Shown here: positions 34,064 through 43,601 of the stretch, piece after piece
Numbering within the stretch: the stretch's first letter is position 1
How the letters are laid out: the number at the start of each line of letters is the position of its first letter
Assembly (NCBI GenBank): GCA_036705565.1
Contig: JAUBUY010000007.1
Reading direction: 5' to 3' (one strand)
Length of the DNA: 64,000 nt
DNA from: Microcoleus sp036705565
Lineage (GTDB): Bacteria; Cyanobacteriota; Cyanobacteriia; Cyanobacteriales; Microcoleaceae
Translations under genes and position numbers: made by a program
Notes under the pieces: model-generated
The model's database searches: none
Seen by the model: the letters and a program-made list of their open reading frames with translations, nothing else
What the model was told of the DNA's origin: nothing

Positions 34064-35236
34064 TTAAGCAAACTTAATCTTCAAATAATCATCCTCCATC
34101 TTCGCCCCCGAAGGTTGCAGCGCCGCTAAAGCTTGCGGCAACACCAAATTACGGCGGTGATTCCCAATCCGAACATTCAACTCATCTCCCGTTTTGGTCA
34201 ACTGGATCTGATCCTTAGCAATTCCGGGCAAATACAGTTCAAGACTATATTGATTGTTTTCCTGCACGATCTTAATCGTATTTTCTTTGTAATAAACTTG
34301 ACTTGGATCTTCGTCTTTGTAAAGCGTTTCTTTCAACCGTTCCAAAGCTGGCAAACCGCACATTTCTTCGGAATAAAGTGGCACCTCCTTAACTGGCAGC
34401 GGCATGAAATCTGAGTGAATTTCCTGACGGTACTGTTCCTGGCTTTCTTTCCACCGTTTAAAAAATGGGTCAGTTACTTCTGCGGGAATAATCCGGTTAG
34501 CTACTACTAAATCTGTGGCTACATTGTACAAACTCAAATAGGCATGAGCCCGCAGAGACTCTTTAATTACCATTTTTTCTGGATTGGTAACTAACCTTAC
34601 CGAAGTCACAGTATTGTCAGTTAAAACCTTTTCCAAAGCTTCGATTTGCTCGTAAAATTCGTAAGGTGCATCCATCACCTCTTTGTCTGGTAAAGAAAAA
34701 CCCGCAATTGGTCTAAAAATAGGTTCAACTAAGGGTCTAAGGGCGGCGGATATGCCTTGCAGCGGCTTGTAAAATTTTCTCATGTACCAACCGCCAACTT
34801 CCGGCAAACTTAGCAGTCTCAATGCTGTGCCAGTCGGAGCAGAATCGATAATTAAAACATCAAATTCGCCTTCGTCGTAATGCCGCTTCATCCGCACCAA
34901 ACCGAAGATTTCATCCATTCCTGGCAAGATGGCTAATTCTTCAGCTTGCACCCCTTCGAGTCCCTGGGCACGCAAGACTTGAGTAATGTAGCGCTTAACT
35001 GCTCCCCAATTGCCTTCTAATTCCCTGAGAGCGTCTAATTCTGCTCCCCACAAATTCGGTTTCACCAGCCGCGAATCGTGTCCGAGTTCCATGTCGAAGC
35101 TGTCGGCTAAGGAGTGAGCGGGATCTGTGCTCAGCACTAGGGTTTTGTATCCCAATTCGGCACAGCGCAGCCCTGTCGCAGCGGCTACGGAGGTTTTGCC
35201 GACGCCGCCTTTTCCGGTCATTAATATTAAGCGCAT
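34064..35236 (-). CDS. ArsA/Get3-family ATPase with HSP20-like C-terminal domain
   Basis: The 390-residue protein has a deviant Walker A (MTGKGGVGKTSVAAA), LVLSTDPAHSLADSF, DVLIIDSAPTGTALRLL and a signal-recognition-like core typical of the ArsA/Get3 family. Residues about 315-390 form a small beta domain (IVQENNQYSLELYLPGIAKDQIQL), like the alpha-crystallin domain added in cyanobacterial and plant versions. Possible roles are tail-anchored protein delivery or metalloid handling; no arsenic genes are adjacent, so Get3-like chaperone work is favoured by inference. It is transcribed alone. Confidence 0.85.
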   Translation of the reverse strand: MRLILMTGKGGVGKTSVAAATGLRCAELGYKTLVLSTDPAHSLADSFDMELGHDSRLVKPNLWGAELDALRELEGNWGAVKRYITQVLRAQGLEGVQAEELAILPGMDEIFGLVRMKRHYDEGEFDVLIIDSAPTGTALRLLSLPEVGGWYMRKFYKPLQGISAALRPLVEPIFRPIAGFSLPDKEVMDAPYEFYEQIEALEKVLTDNTVTSVRLVTNPEKMVIKESLRAHAYLSLYNVATDLVVANRIIPAEVTDPFFKRWKESQEQYRQEIHSDFMPLPVKEVPLYSEEMCGLPALERLKETLYKDEDPSQVYYKENTIKIVQENNQYSLELYLPGIAKDQIQLTKTGDELNVRIGNHRRNLVLPQALAALQPSGAKMEDDYLKIKFA

Positions 35237-35535
35237 TGATTGTTTAGCTCGCCTGAAAATTCTTTACTTCTTTATTGTAACGTTCTGTAACAGAGATTAA
35301 TTTAGTCGGCGCTTAATTTTGGCGACAAGCACCAGCCGGACACAGCACATTTCCTGTGACTCACGAAATTGCTGCAATGTCAATATCAGTTAAAATTATT
35401 TATCTCAGATATCAATTGCAACAAATAAAAATCCATCAGCGTTCATCTGTGTTTATCTGCTAACATCTGCAGTTAAAAAGGGCATCTCGCTCTGGAAACA
35501 CTATTTTTTATTGCTAAAAAACCTAATAAAAATTC
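35237..35535. other. Spacer, nothing definite
   Basis: About 300 bases without a gene. A TAGTCGGCGCTTAATTTTGGCG stretch and a CAGCGTTCATCTGTGTTTATCTGC stretch resemble common cyanobacterial intergenic repeats, but I cannot match them within this window. Confidence 0.4.
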
Positions 35536-35928
35536 TCAAACATTAGTTTTCACAGGAAATACAAGCTGTTTGAGTACATCCAACCGCGAACAGTCCCAGT
35601 AATCGATGTGAGAAACAATTAAACCGTCGCTGTTGACTTTCAGTTCGCTCCTACCGGCGATCGCCATTTTCGGTTTCCAAGGTAGCGGTGCGATCCAGCT
35701 CAGAGTCCAGCGAGTGTCTATAGTATCTCCCGATCGCGAAATCCCGTGCAAATCGAGATTTATATCCTGAAAAAAAGTCCCCATAAACCCGATCATTTTG
35801 CGGTAGCGATCGACTCCTGTAAATCGATTCACTGGGTCTTCAAAATAAACATCTTTTGCATAGATGCTGTAAGTCTGATTATCGGGAAATCTTTGATAAT
35901 CGTCTTTGAGAATTTCAATAAGATCCAT
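35536..35928 (-). CDS. DUF2358 protein
   Basis: The 130-residue protein matches the DUF2358 family of cyanobacteria and plants (NTF2-like fold): LKDDYQRFPDNQTYSIYAKDVYFEDPVNRFTG, followed by TRWTLSWIAPLPWKPKMAIAGRSELK and VSHIDYWDCSRLDVLKQL. It is soluble. Function unknown; the fold usually binds a small ligand or acts as an accessory domain. It lies divergent from the glutathione transferase gene, with only about 70 bases between them. Confidence 0.82.
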   Translation of the reverse strand: MDLIEILKDDYQRFPDNQTYSIYAKDVYFEDPVNRFTGVDRYRKMIGFMGTFFQDINLDLHGISRSGDTIDTRWTLSWIAPLPWKPKMAIAGRSELKVNSDGLIVSHIDYWDCSRLDVLKQLVFPVKTNV

Positions 35929-35997
35929 TATGATTAGCTATTTGCCTGAAATTATTATAATATAGTTTATACCTGCTTGAGAAAAGGCGGACAACTT

Positions 35998-36606
35998 ATG
36001 ATCGACCTATACACTTTTACCACACCGAACGGCCGCAAAGTTTCGATCATGCTCGAAGAAATAGGTTTACCCTACAACGTGCACGTCATCGACATCACAA
36101 AAAACGACCAATTTAGCCCAGAGTTCATCGCCATCAACCCCAACAGCAAAATTCCGGCGATAGTCGATCGAGATAACGGCATCACCGTCTTCGAGTCCGG
36201 CGCTATTCTGATCTATCTTGCCGAAAAAAGCGGCAGATTTCTGCCCACAGACAAACAAAAATACTTTCAAGTTATGGAATGGCTGATGTTTCAAATGGCC
36301 AGCGTCGGCCCGATGTTTGGTCAGCTAAACCACTTCAAACGCTTTGCACCCGAACAAATTCCCTATGCGATCGGGCGCTACGAAAAAGAAACCTTGCGCC
36401 TCTACGGAGTATTAGACACTCAACTAGCAAAATACGAATACATCTGCGGCGACTATTCTATTGCCGACATTGCTACCTATCCCTGGGTTGCTATTTACGA
36501 ATTTCAAGGATTAACCCTCGACAACCACCCCCACCTCAAACGTTGGGTAGAAACCTTGCAGAAGCGTCCCGCCGTTGAGCGCGGAATGGCTGTCCCATCA
36601 TTATAA
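35998..36606 (+). CDS. Glutathione S-transferase, YfcG/Ure2p-like
   Basis: The 202-residue protein has the thioredoxin-like N-terminal domain (LYTFTTPNGRKVSIMLEEIGLPY, with cis-Pro in SKIPAIVD and the ESGAILIYLAEK glutathione site) and the all-helical C-terminal domain (YICGDYSIADIATYPWV). This is the YfcG/Ure2p class, often with disulfide reductase activity. The start ATG 35998 is preferred over 35977, because AAAGGCGG lies just before it and the fold begins there. Transcribed alone. Confidence 0.85.
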   Translation: MIDLYTFTTPNGRKVSIMLEEIGLPYNVHVIDITKNDQFSPEFIAINPNSKIPAIVDRDNGITVFESGAILIYLAEKSGRFLPTDKQKYFQVMEWLMFQMASVGPMFGQLNHFKRFAPEQIPYAIGRYEKETLRLYGVLDTQLAKYEYICGDYSIADIATYPWVAIYEFQGLTLDNHPHLKRWVETLQKRPAVERGMAVPSL

Positions 36607-36927
36607 ACCCCGCCTCTAAATTGTATTTTCAGGAGGGCAGGACACCCCACAAACAAGTTGACTTTTGTGGAACTCAGAGGTTGCACCATTCTCAATAAGC
36701 TTTTTAGGAACAGGCTTTCCGGCCTGTTCCACAAGAAAATTCCCTCTTTGTGGAACAGGCATCTTGCCTGTTCTTGACAATGGTGCAAGATGTGAGGTGG
36801 AACGGGCACGCGAGCCCGTTCTTAATCAACAGCGGGCGGGCTCGCGTGCCCAACCCCTACTCCCCACAAAGCAAATTGACTGGTTGTGGAACGGGCACGC
36901 GAGCCCGTTCAAAAAAAGCCCTCAAAC
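36607..36927. repeat. Inverted GGAACAGGC and GAACGGGC repeats after the GST gene
   Basis: The spacer is made of palindromes: GGAACAGGC.../GCCTGTTCC twice between 36708 and 36773 (the same family as 5118-5187), and GAACGGGCACGCGAGCCCGTTC at about 36797-36823 and 36890-36911. They may act as bidirectional hairpins between the convergent GST and icd genes. No gene is seen. Confidence 0.8.
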
Positions 36928-38352
36928 TCAATCCACGAAATGCTTAATAATCGCCTCAGCAAACTCTGAACACTTCAACTCAGGCACCGGCGGCTCCATC
37001 AACCTCGCCAAATCATAAGTAACTTCACCGTTAGAAATTGCCGCTCCCAAACCCTTCTTAATCAAGTCTGCCGCTTCCTGCCATCCCATGTATTCTAACA
37101 TCATCACCCCGGACAAAATCAGGGAACCGGGATTGACTTTATCCAAACCAGCGTGTTTCGGTGCAGTGCCGTGAGTCGCCTCAAAAACTGCACATTCATC
37201 ACCAATATTCGCACCGGGGCCCATGCCCAATCCACCGACAATGGCGGCGGCCGCATCGGACAAATAATCCCCGTTCAGATTCATTGTCGCCAAAATCGAA
37301 TACTCGGCCGGTCGGGTTTGAATTTGTTGGAAAATACTGTCAGCAATTCGGTCGTTGACCATGATTTTTTCTTTCCACTGGCCGCTGCCGTGACTGTCCC
37401 AAATTGCAAACAGAACGTCGGCTACTTCTTGACGAATTTTGGCTTGTTTTTCTGGGGTCAAAGCATCGTATCCCGGATCTATTTGGCGAGCATTATCTTC
37501 TAAGCTAATGTCGGGATTTTTTTCTTTGTTGCTCAGAATCCAGGACTCTCTTTCCGTTACGCACTGTTGGCGAAACTCGGTGGTGGCTAATTCATAACCC
37601 CAATCTCGGAAAGCTCCTTCAGTATATTTCATGATGTTGCCTTTGTGCACCAAAGTCACTTGCTGCTTATCTTTCGGCAACCGTAAAGCGTGGGTAATGG
37701 CGCGCCGCACTAAACGCTGAGAACCTGTTTTGCTAATGGGTTTAATTCCGATGCCAGAATCGAGGCGAATTTGTTTTTTGCCATGTTCTGGTGTTGCCGG
37801 AATTAACTCATTATTGAGGAATTCAATCAATTTTTTGCCGATTTCGCTGCCTTTGGCCCATTCAATTCCGAGGTAAATATCTTCTGTATTTTCCCGGTAA
37901 ATAATTACGTCTAGGAGTTCAGGAGTTTTGTGTAGCGATGGTGTTCCAGCATAATATTTGCAGGGCCGCACGCAGGCGTAAAGGTCAAAGATTTGCCGCA
38001 AAGCTACGTTTAGCGATCGAATTCCGCCACCTACGGGCGTTGTCAGCGGCCCTTTGATGGCGACTCCGTATTCTTTGATGGCGTCTAAGGAATCTTGGGG
38101 CAGATATTGGTAAGTACCGTAGACATCGCAAGCTTCGTCGCCTACATAGATTTTAAACCAGTTGATTTTTCGATCGCCACCGTAAGCCTTTTCTACCGCA
38201 GCATCCATGACTTTCTGGGATGCAGGCCACAAGTCAACGCCCGTACCGTCGCCGCGAATGAAGGGAATAATTGGGTCATTGGGGACGATCGGCAAACCGT
38301 CTTTGAAAGTAATTTTAGAACCTGTTGTCGGGGCTACAATCTTTTCGTACAT
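36928..38352 (-). CDS. icd: Isocitrate dehydrogenase (NADP+)
   Basis: The enzyme oxidises isocitrate to 2-oxoglutarate, giving NADPH and the carbon skeleton for ammonium assimilation. The 474-residue protein has IPFIRGDGTGVDLWPAS at the N-terminus, IYRENTEDIYLGIEW, GNIMKYTEGAFRDWGYELA, NLNGDYLSDAAAAIVGGLG and GTAPKHAGLD. The ~50-residue insert (about 240-300, containing PDISLEDNARQIDPGYDALTP) is typical of cyanobacterial Icd compared with the E. coli enzyme of 416. Regulation is not visible apart from a long AT-rich upstream spacer. Confidence 0.95.
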   Translation of the reverse strand: MYEKIVAPTTGSKITFKDGLPIVPNDPIIPFIRGDGTGVDLWPASQKVMDAAVEKAYGGDRKINWFKIYVGDEACDVYGTYQYLPQDSLDAIKEYGVAIKGPLTTPVGGGIRSLNVALRQIFDLYACVRPCKYYAGTPSLHKTPELLDVIIYRENTEDIYLGIEWAKGSEIGKKLIEFLNNELIPATPEHGKKQIRLDSGIGIKPISKTGSQRLVRRAITHALRLPKDKQQVTLVHKGNIMKYTEGAFRDWGYELATTEFRQQCVTERESWILSNKEKNPDISLEDNARQIDPGYDALTPEKQAKIRQEVADVLFAIWDSHGSGQWKEKIMVNDRIADSIFQQIQTRPAEYSILATMNLNGDYLSDAAAAIVGGLGMGPGANIGDECAVFEATHGTAPKHAGLDKVNPGSLILSGVMMLEYMGWQEAADLIKKGLGAAISNGEVTYDLARLMEPPVPELKCSEFAEAIIKHFVD

Positions 38353-38801
38353 ATCTTAACAGCGCGGATAGGAATGTTCCCTATTTTGCCACGATTATCT
38401 GCCTAAACCTCCACCAATCCTAAATATTTGTATAAATTTAAGTTGGATTTTTGGGCGATCGGCTGCCCGTCACTGTGACTTTTGGGCGATCGCCCATTTA
38501 AAAGTTAATTTAAAAAAGTAGCCAAGATAGCAGAATTTTCTATCAAATTTCCCTCTCTATCTTTCAGCGCTACGGTTGAGAGGATGCTGGAAACAAGTCA
38601 GTGGATTTTAGATTTTACATTTTAGATTTTTAGATTTACTCCCCAGATTAATCGGGGAGGTTGAACCTTAGTCTAAAATTTTGGGTTGATAACGCACGAC
38701 TTCTGTCGGAAAGTTGTATGCGTTTTGGGGTGGGGTCAAAATGGTGATTGTAGCCGCCGATGAACGCAAATAAAGGCAGATTATTTTCACAAATTTTGCA
38801 T
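38353..38801. other. Intergenic region upstream of icd
   Basis: About 450 bases without a gene. There is a GGGCGATCG pair near 38451-38500, likely HIP1-type sites. TTTTAGATTTTAC heptad-like units lie near 38605-38640 (AATCTAA family). A CAAATAAATGCAAAATTTG inverted segment lies near 38767-38810. The icd promoter should be near 38360-38450 but no clear match is seen. Confidence 0.45.
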
Positions 38802-39416
38802 TTATTTGCGATATTTTTCCTTCTGCATATTCTTCTTCACAACCCACAAAATACACCAAATGACAATAATCACCACAACTATTTTGGAAACCGGGGCCAG
38901 ATATTCCTCTACAAGTGTATAATTTTGCCCTAATTTATATCCGGTAAAAGTCAGGAAACTTACCCATAAAAGAGTACCTCCTGTTGAGTAGATTAAAAAA
39001 GGAATTAAAGGCATATTATTGATGCCAGCGGGCAGGGAAATTAGGGTGCGAACTCCGGGTACTAGGCGACACAAAAACACGGCTTTGTTGCCGTGTCTGT
39101 TAAACCATCTATTTGCTTTGTCAATATCGGCCCCCGATACAGTAATCCACTTGCCGTATTTGTCGGCTAAATTCCTCAAGCGTTCTTCGCTCAATAATTT
39201 ACCAGCATAGTACCAGGGAAGCGCCCCCAAAACTGTACCGATTACCCCTGCGGCGATCGCCGGTGAAAACTCCATTCGGTTCTGGAATACCGTGAACCCT
39301 GCCAGCGGCATAATCAATTCTGAGGGTATGGGGGGGAAAAGATTTTCTAAAAACATCAACAGTCCTATTCCGAAATAGCCCATAGACTGCATTGTGTTAG
39401 TTATCCATTCAACCAT
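38802..39416 (-). CDS. DedA-family membrane protein
   Basis: The 204-residue protein is a DedA/SNARE-associated family member, probably a lipid flippase or transporter in the inner membrane. Visible are FLENLFPPIPSELIMPLAGF near the start, GAVIG-type helix GVIGTVLGALPWYYAGKLL, and FLCRLVPGVRTLISLPAGI (the RxxPxxR-type motif of the family) followed by YSTGGTLLWVSFLTFTGYKLG. Several hydrophobic helices follow, with a lysine-rich end (NMQKEKYRK). It is transcribed alone. Confidence 0.85.
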   Translation of the reverse strand: MVEWITNTMQSMGYFGIGLLMFLENLFPPIPSELIMPLAGFTVFQNRMEFSPAIAAGVIGTVLGALPWYYAGKLLSEERLRNLADKYGKWITVSGADIDKANRWFNRHGNKAVFLCRLVPGVRTLISLPAGINNMPLIPFLIYSTGGTLLWVSFLTFTGYKLGQNYTLVEEYLAPVSKIVVVIIVIWCILWVVKKNMQKEKYRK

Positions 39417-39577
39417 TTTGATTCCCTAATTTGGTAAGAAGAAGTCATTAGTCATTGCTCGTTCCTAGGCTCTGCCTGGGAACACATATCGAGAGGCTCT
39501 GCCTCGACTCCCCATGAGGGAGGCAGAGCCTTGCTGCATTCATTCCCAGGCAGATCCTGGGAACGAGAATACTATGA

Positions 39578-40855
39578 TTAAGTACCCGAAGTCCAAGAGT
39601 TTGTGTACTCAATTTGTTCGGCAGTCAAGGTATCAATGTGAATACCCATTGCTTCCAATTTGAGACGGGCAATTTCTTTGTCAACTTCCACGGGAATTGA
39701 GTGAATACCAGGCTCTAGTTTGCCTTTGTTCGTAACTAGATATTCGCAGGCTAAAGCTTGGTTAGCAAAGCTCATATCCATCACGGCGCTGGGGTGTCCT
39801 TCGGCGGCTGCCAAGTTGATCAAACGGCCTTCGCCCAACACAATAATCGACTTGCCATTATTGAGGTGATATTCTTGAGTGAAAGACCGGACTGTTTTCA
39901 CGTCGGTGCTTTTTGCGCCGAGGGATTTGAGGTCAATTTCAATGTCGAAGTGACCGGAATTGCAAACAATTGCGCCGTCTTTCATTGTCTCGAAATGTTC
40001 GGCACGAATGACGTGTTTGTTGCCGGTAACGGTAATGAATATATCTCCGACTGTTGCTGCTTCGTCCATCGGCATGACGCGGAAACCGTCCATCACTGCT
40101 TCGATCGCCCGAATCGGATCGATTTCGGTGACAATTACGTTAGCACCCATGCCGCGGGCGCGCAGTGCCGTGCCTTTGCCGCACCAACCGTAACCTGCAA
40201 CCACAATATTTTTACCGGCTAACAAAATATTGGTAGCGCGGATAATGCCGTCTAGGGTAGATTGACCGGTACCGTAGCGGTTGTCGAAGAAGTGCTTGGT
40301 GTCGGCGTCGTTGACGTTCATTGCGGGGAAAGTCAGCACGCCGTCTTTCAACATGGCCCGCAGGCGCACGATGCCTGTGGTAGTTTCTTCGGTAGTTCCG
40401 ATTAAGTCGGAAATTTGGTTCGGGCGGTGCTGGATCAGGGCCGCTACCACGTCGCTGCCGTCGTCGATGATAATATTGGGGCGGTGGTCTAGGGCTGTGT
40501 AGACGTGACGTTCGTAGGTAGCCGCGTCTTCTCCTTTGAGGGCGAAGACGGAAATGCCGTAGTCTTCAACTAAGCAAGCTGCTACGTCATCTTGAGTGCT
40601 CAAGGGGTTGCTGGCGATCAGTACGGCGTCGCCACCGCCGAGTTTGATGGCGATTGCCAAATGAGCGGTTTCTGTGGTTACGTGGCAGCAAGCAGCCAAG
40701 CGAATGCCAGCGAAAGGCTTTTCTTTAGCGAAGCGTTCTTGAATTTGCCGCAAAACGGGCATTTCCCGGCCGGCCCACTCGATACGTTGCTTTCCCAAGG
40801 GGGCGAGGGACAAGTCTTTGACTTCGTGTTTAATCTTGACGGATGTAGCAACCAT
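39578..40855 (-). CDS. ahcY: Adenosylhomocysteinase
   Basis: AhcY splits S-adenosylhomocysteine to homocysteine and adenosine and so removes the product inhibitor of all SAM-using methyltransferases. The 425-residue protein shows HVTTETAHLAIAI (substrate site), SNPLSTQDDVAA, GYGWCGKGTALRARGMGANVIVTEID (NAD site) and GHFDIEIDL near the end, with the C-terminal tail of the family. No riboswitch was recognised upstream. It is transcribed alone. Confidence 0.95.
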   Translation of the reverse strand: MVATSVKIKHEVKDLSLAPLGKQRIEWAGREMPVLRQIQERFAKEKPFAGIRLAACCHVTTETAHLAIAIKLGGGDAVLIASNPLSTQDDVAACLVEDYGISVFALKGEDAATYERHVYTALDHRPNIIIDDGSDVVAALIQHRPNQISDLIGTTEETTTGIVRLRAMLKDGVLTFPAMNVNDADTKHFFDNRYGTGQSTLDGIIRATNILLAGKNIVVAGYGWCGKGTALRARGMGANVIVTEIDPIRAIEAVMDGFRVMPMDEAATVGDIFITVTGNKHVIRAEHFETMKDGAIVCNSGHFDIEIDLKSLGAKSTDVKTVRSFTQEYHLNNGKSIIVLGEGRLINLAAAEGHPSAVMDMSFANQALACEYLVTNKGKLEPGIHSIPVEVDKEIARLKLEAMGIHIDTLTAEQIEYTNSWTSGT

Positions 40856-41208
40856 GTATGTTATTTCTCAGAAATCATCAAACTTTGTTAGTTTTAGCAG
40901 ATTAACCCATCGGCGGGCAAGTGCTGTGATTTTACTCGATCGGGGTCGGCGCTGCTAATCTTAAATTTTGATTAGGTTTTAATGATTAGCGAACGAGTAG
41001 ATGGAGTCACCCGCACCGTGAGAGTCAAACATTCTTGTCGGGCGATCGAGCTCAATCTTTTGTGTTAGCGTGGCCTTCTTTAATTTTTTGACAATCAAGC
41101 ATCCAGGATACAAGCCCCCGAATTGATCCGTGGGGTCAAGGCTTCAATCGAAAATCGAAAATCTAAAATCTAAAATCGATTGACACTCTCACTTGGGCTG
41201 CTGGCAGT
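40856..41208. repeat. Spacer between ahcY and the MscS remnant
   Basis: No gene is seen. A HIP1-like GGGCGATCG is present near 41040. Heptads of the AATCTAA family (TCGAAAATCGAAAATCTAAAATCTAAA) lie at about 41145-41182, directly at the left edge of the MscS fragment, as if the repeat had replaced its missing front. Confidence 0.6.
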
Positions 41209-41856
41209 TTGAGCGCCTGCGTGGCGTTCCCAGCTTGGCACCCTGCAGATATCATCAGTTGGTTAGGACTTGGTTCCGTAGGGATTAGTTTCCCGTTCCC
41301 AGACATCTTCAAATACTTTTTATCGGAAATATTGTTGCTGTGGCACGAACCGTTTCAATTGGGCGATCGGATAATTGTGGAAGGCTTTGAAGGTACGGTT
41401 GAAAAGATTTTGCTGCGTTCAACTCAAGTTATTAGCGATCGGGGAGAGCGAGTTATCGTGCCGAAGGCGATCGTATTTGCCAATTCAGTGCGGGTAAGCT
41501 AATCCGCATTTAAATTGCATAGTCAAATAAATCTTTACTGGTGTGGGGAGTAGGGGTTGGGCAGGAGATCGCGCCCTCAATATACAATTTAAATGCACAA
41601 CAGCTTACTAATAGGCCTGCCCCGCAGGCGAACTAACTTGCCTTTAAATGTAGCCTATGATGTTGATACTTCAGGCTTTAGCGATGGTTCTTTGGATCTT
41701 ATTGTCCGCTATTGGACGCTGCGCGAACCAGCATAGGTGCGACGGACAAACACCAGGGCTGTAGTGGCGATTAAAGTAGCGTGCATCCGGGCGGACATTA
41801 ACATTCCTCAATCGGTACTGGTGACTTTGTACGATCGAACAATTTACCGTGAGTGA
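41209..41856 (+). pseudogene. Mechanosensitive channel (MscS-type) remnant in two parts
   Basis: MscS channels open under osmotic pressure. The first part (41209-41502) reads the pore helix and beta domain: LGLGSVGISFPFPDIFKYFL, FQLGDRIIVEGFEGTVEKIL, GERVIVPKAIVF. A stop at 41500 is followed by about 150 bases of repeat DNA. The C-terminal domain then resumes in the same frame at 41644 (NVAYDVDTSGFSDGSLDLIV, RYWTLREPA), stops at TAG near 41731, and can be followed to 41856. The N-terminal membrane helices are missing too. It is plainly inactive. Confidence 0.72.
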
Positions 41857-42281
41857 GTTTTGAATTTTGATTGGGGAGAGGGAGATAGCGGGAGAGTGGG
41901 AGAGTGGGAGAGTTGGAAAAATCCTCTTGCTTCACGCTTGACTTCTTCCCTCAACACCCCTCCGTTAACTCCGTTAAATCCCTTATTCTGGGCGGGGCCG
42001 AACTTCCCTCCGATCTCAAATCCGCCCTTGGAAAGTCGGGCGTAAAATCGAGTCAACATCCAACACTCAACCATCATTCAGTTTGGCGACCCCTCCTTCT
42101 ACAGTCAACAGTCAACAGTCAACAGTCAACAATTCCGGATGTGTGCAACCAGAATTGATATGACTTCTCCCTTCTGACATTTCAAATCAAGCAAAAGGCG
42201 AGCCGATTTCTCATTAGCGCGCCTCCTAATTGAATTTTATTTTGTAACACGTAAAAGAGGAGATTGTTCCGGTTGACAAAA
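41857..42281. repeat. Spacer with CAGTCAA heptamer tract
   Basis: The 425-bp spacer holds no gene. A GAGAGTGGGAGA repeat lies near 41890-41915, and four CAGTCAA heptads lie at about 42104-42131. Confidence 0.65.
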
Positions 42282-42974
42282 TCATGAAGTCGTCTTGCTA
42301 GCGCGACGGCGGCGGGCTGCAACCAAACCACCCAAACCGAGAGCCAAACCAGTCATTGTCATGGGTTCGGGAACTGCTTCTGCGCTGACTGTGAAGTCTT
42401 GGAAGTCTGCGTCATTGCCGTTACCGCCATCGTCGAAGGAGATTAGTGTGCCTCCATTGAACAGAGAACCTATTCCGTTTGTGAAGTTTCCGGCAGCTCC
42501 GAAGCTGTTCGTTTTTTCTGTGTTGAGTGCGTCCCACAGTTGCGATTGCGCGCCAAACACTGCTTGCTGGTTGCGCGTATTCAAGGCTGAGGTCGAGTAG
42601 ACAGTGCCACCCCAGCCGCTGTTGAGTCCCAAAGTATAAATTTGATTGGCCAGGAATGTGAATACTGTCGAGCCAGAACCCAAGACTGTATTGCCCAGAG
42701 TTCCTTTCCATTCGTTACTCGAGCCGTTGTCTGAGGATTTAGTTTCCGAAAACAGGGTGCTAACTAGAGTGGCCGCCGAGTTGTTCACACTGTAGATGCC
42801 CAAAGAGGAAGTATACCCACCGTGAGATTCTTTGAAGTTAAACTTGACGCTGGTATCTTGGCTGAATGTGATGCCGTTGGTGCCAAAGGAGAAGGCTTGA
42901 GCTGGAGCTCCGGCGCCAAACAGAGCTGTGGCGGCGGCGGTAGCTGTTAGGGCGGATAAGAGTTTGGTATTCAT
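42282..42974 (-). CDS. PEP-CTERM sorting-domain protein
   Basis: The 230-residue secreted protein has a signal peptide (MNTKLLSALTATAAATALFG to about residue 27, cleavage near AQAF), a beta-rich middle rich in Ser, Thr, Asn and Gly, and the C-terminal sorting signal VPEPMTMTGLALGLGGLVAARRRR (a VPEP motif, one hydrophobic helix, a basic tail). Such proteins are processed by exosortase and often decorated with sugars for the cell surface. ATG 42974 is preceded by AAAGGAAC; the longer upstream frame is not used. The exact function is unknown. Confidence 0.85.
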   Translation of the reverse strand: MNTKLLSALTATAAATALFGAGAPAQAFSFGTNGITFSQDTSVKFNFKESHGGYTSSLGIYSVNNSAATLVSTLFSETKSSDNGSSNEWKGTLGNTVLGSGSTVFTFLANQIYTLGLNSGWGGTVYSTSALNTRNQQAVFGAQSQLWDALNTEKTNSFGAAGNFTNGIGSLFNGGTLISFDDGGNGNDADFQDFTVSAEAVPEPMTMTGLALGLGGLVAARRRRASKTTS

Positions 42975-43601
42975 AAACCTGTTCCTTTTGTGCGATCGTC
43001 TTAATAATTTCATTATGCGATACTTTGTTTGTATTTGGCGCACTTTAGGTAAAGTTTGACATATTCTTTATCAAGGCTTTACATATCCTTCATAAATTCT
43101 CTCTATCACATCTGCGGGCGGGGGATCGATCCCTAATAATACCCACTAAATAATTATAAATATTGTGGTCTGAAACCTTGCAGTCGCGGGCAGGGGAGCG
43201 CGGATGAACTTAAGTGATTTGGATCGGGCTTATGGCTACTTTTTTTTATAGTCTCAAGTCTAAATCCTCAATAGCAAACACTTAAGTATAAATACGGTAA
43301 TATTCGTGGGTACTGACAGTTCCAGAAGTTTTCTATTAACCCTAAACTGGGAATATTTGTTTTTTGGGGCTTATGTATGGGAGTTAAAGTAGTTTATCTA
43401 TCAGGTAAATTACGTACAAAATGCGATCGTGTGGTCTACGTATTTTGGTTGAATTAAATAGAACCCCTGGTGTGAGATATCCCCAAGATGGGATCGAGAA
43501 GATGCAATTTCCGCAGATTGAAGCGGTAAAAGACCGGATTGCCCCTCAACAAAGATTGTATAGAGAAGCTGTGGCCCCGTCTTTGCTCCCGATCGCCCGC
43601 A
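42975..43601. other. Long AT-rich intergenic region upstream of the PEP-CTERM gene
   Basis: About 625 bases have no gene I trust. It lies upstream of the PEP-CTERM gene and at the 3' end of the sulfite-oxidase-like gene. It is AT-rich with TTAAGTATAAATACGGTAA near 43280 that could be a promoter on the plus strand. A plus-strand frame 43421-43696 overlaps the end of the sulfite-oxidase-like gene and is not convincing. Confidence 0.45.

Noticed and set aside
39758..40222. A 154-residue frame opposite ahcY
   Set aside because: It is antisense to a conserved gene and its sequence is the mirror of AhcY codon usage.
40856..41000. A possible SAH or SAM riboswitch before ahcY
   Set aside because: None of the conserved riboswitch core sequences is visible on the coding strand.
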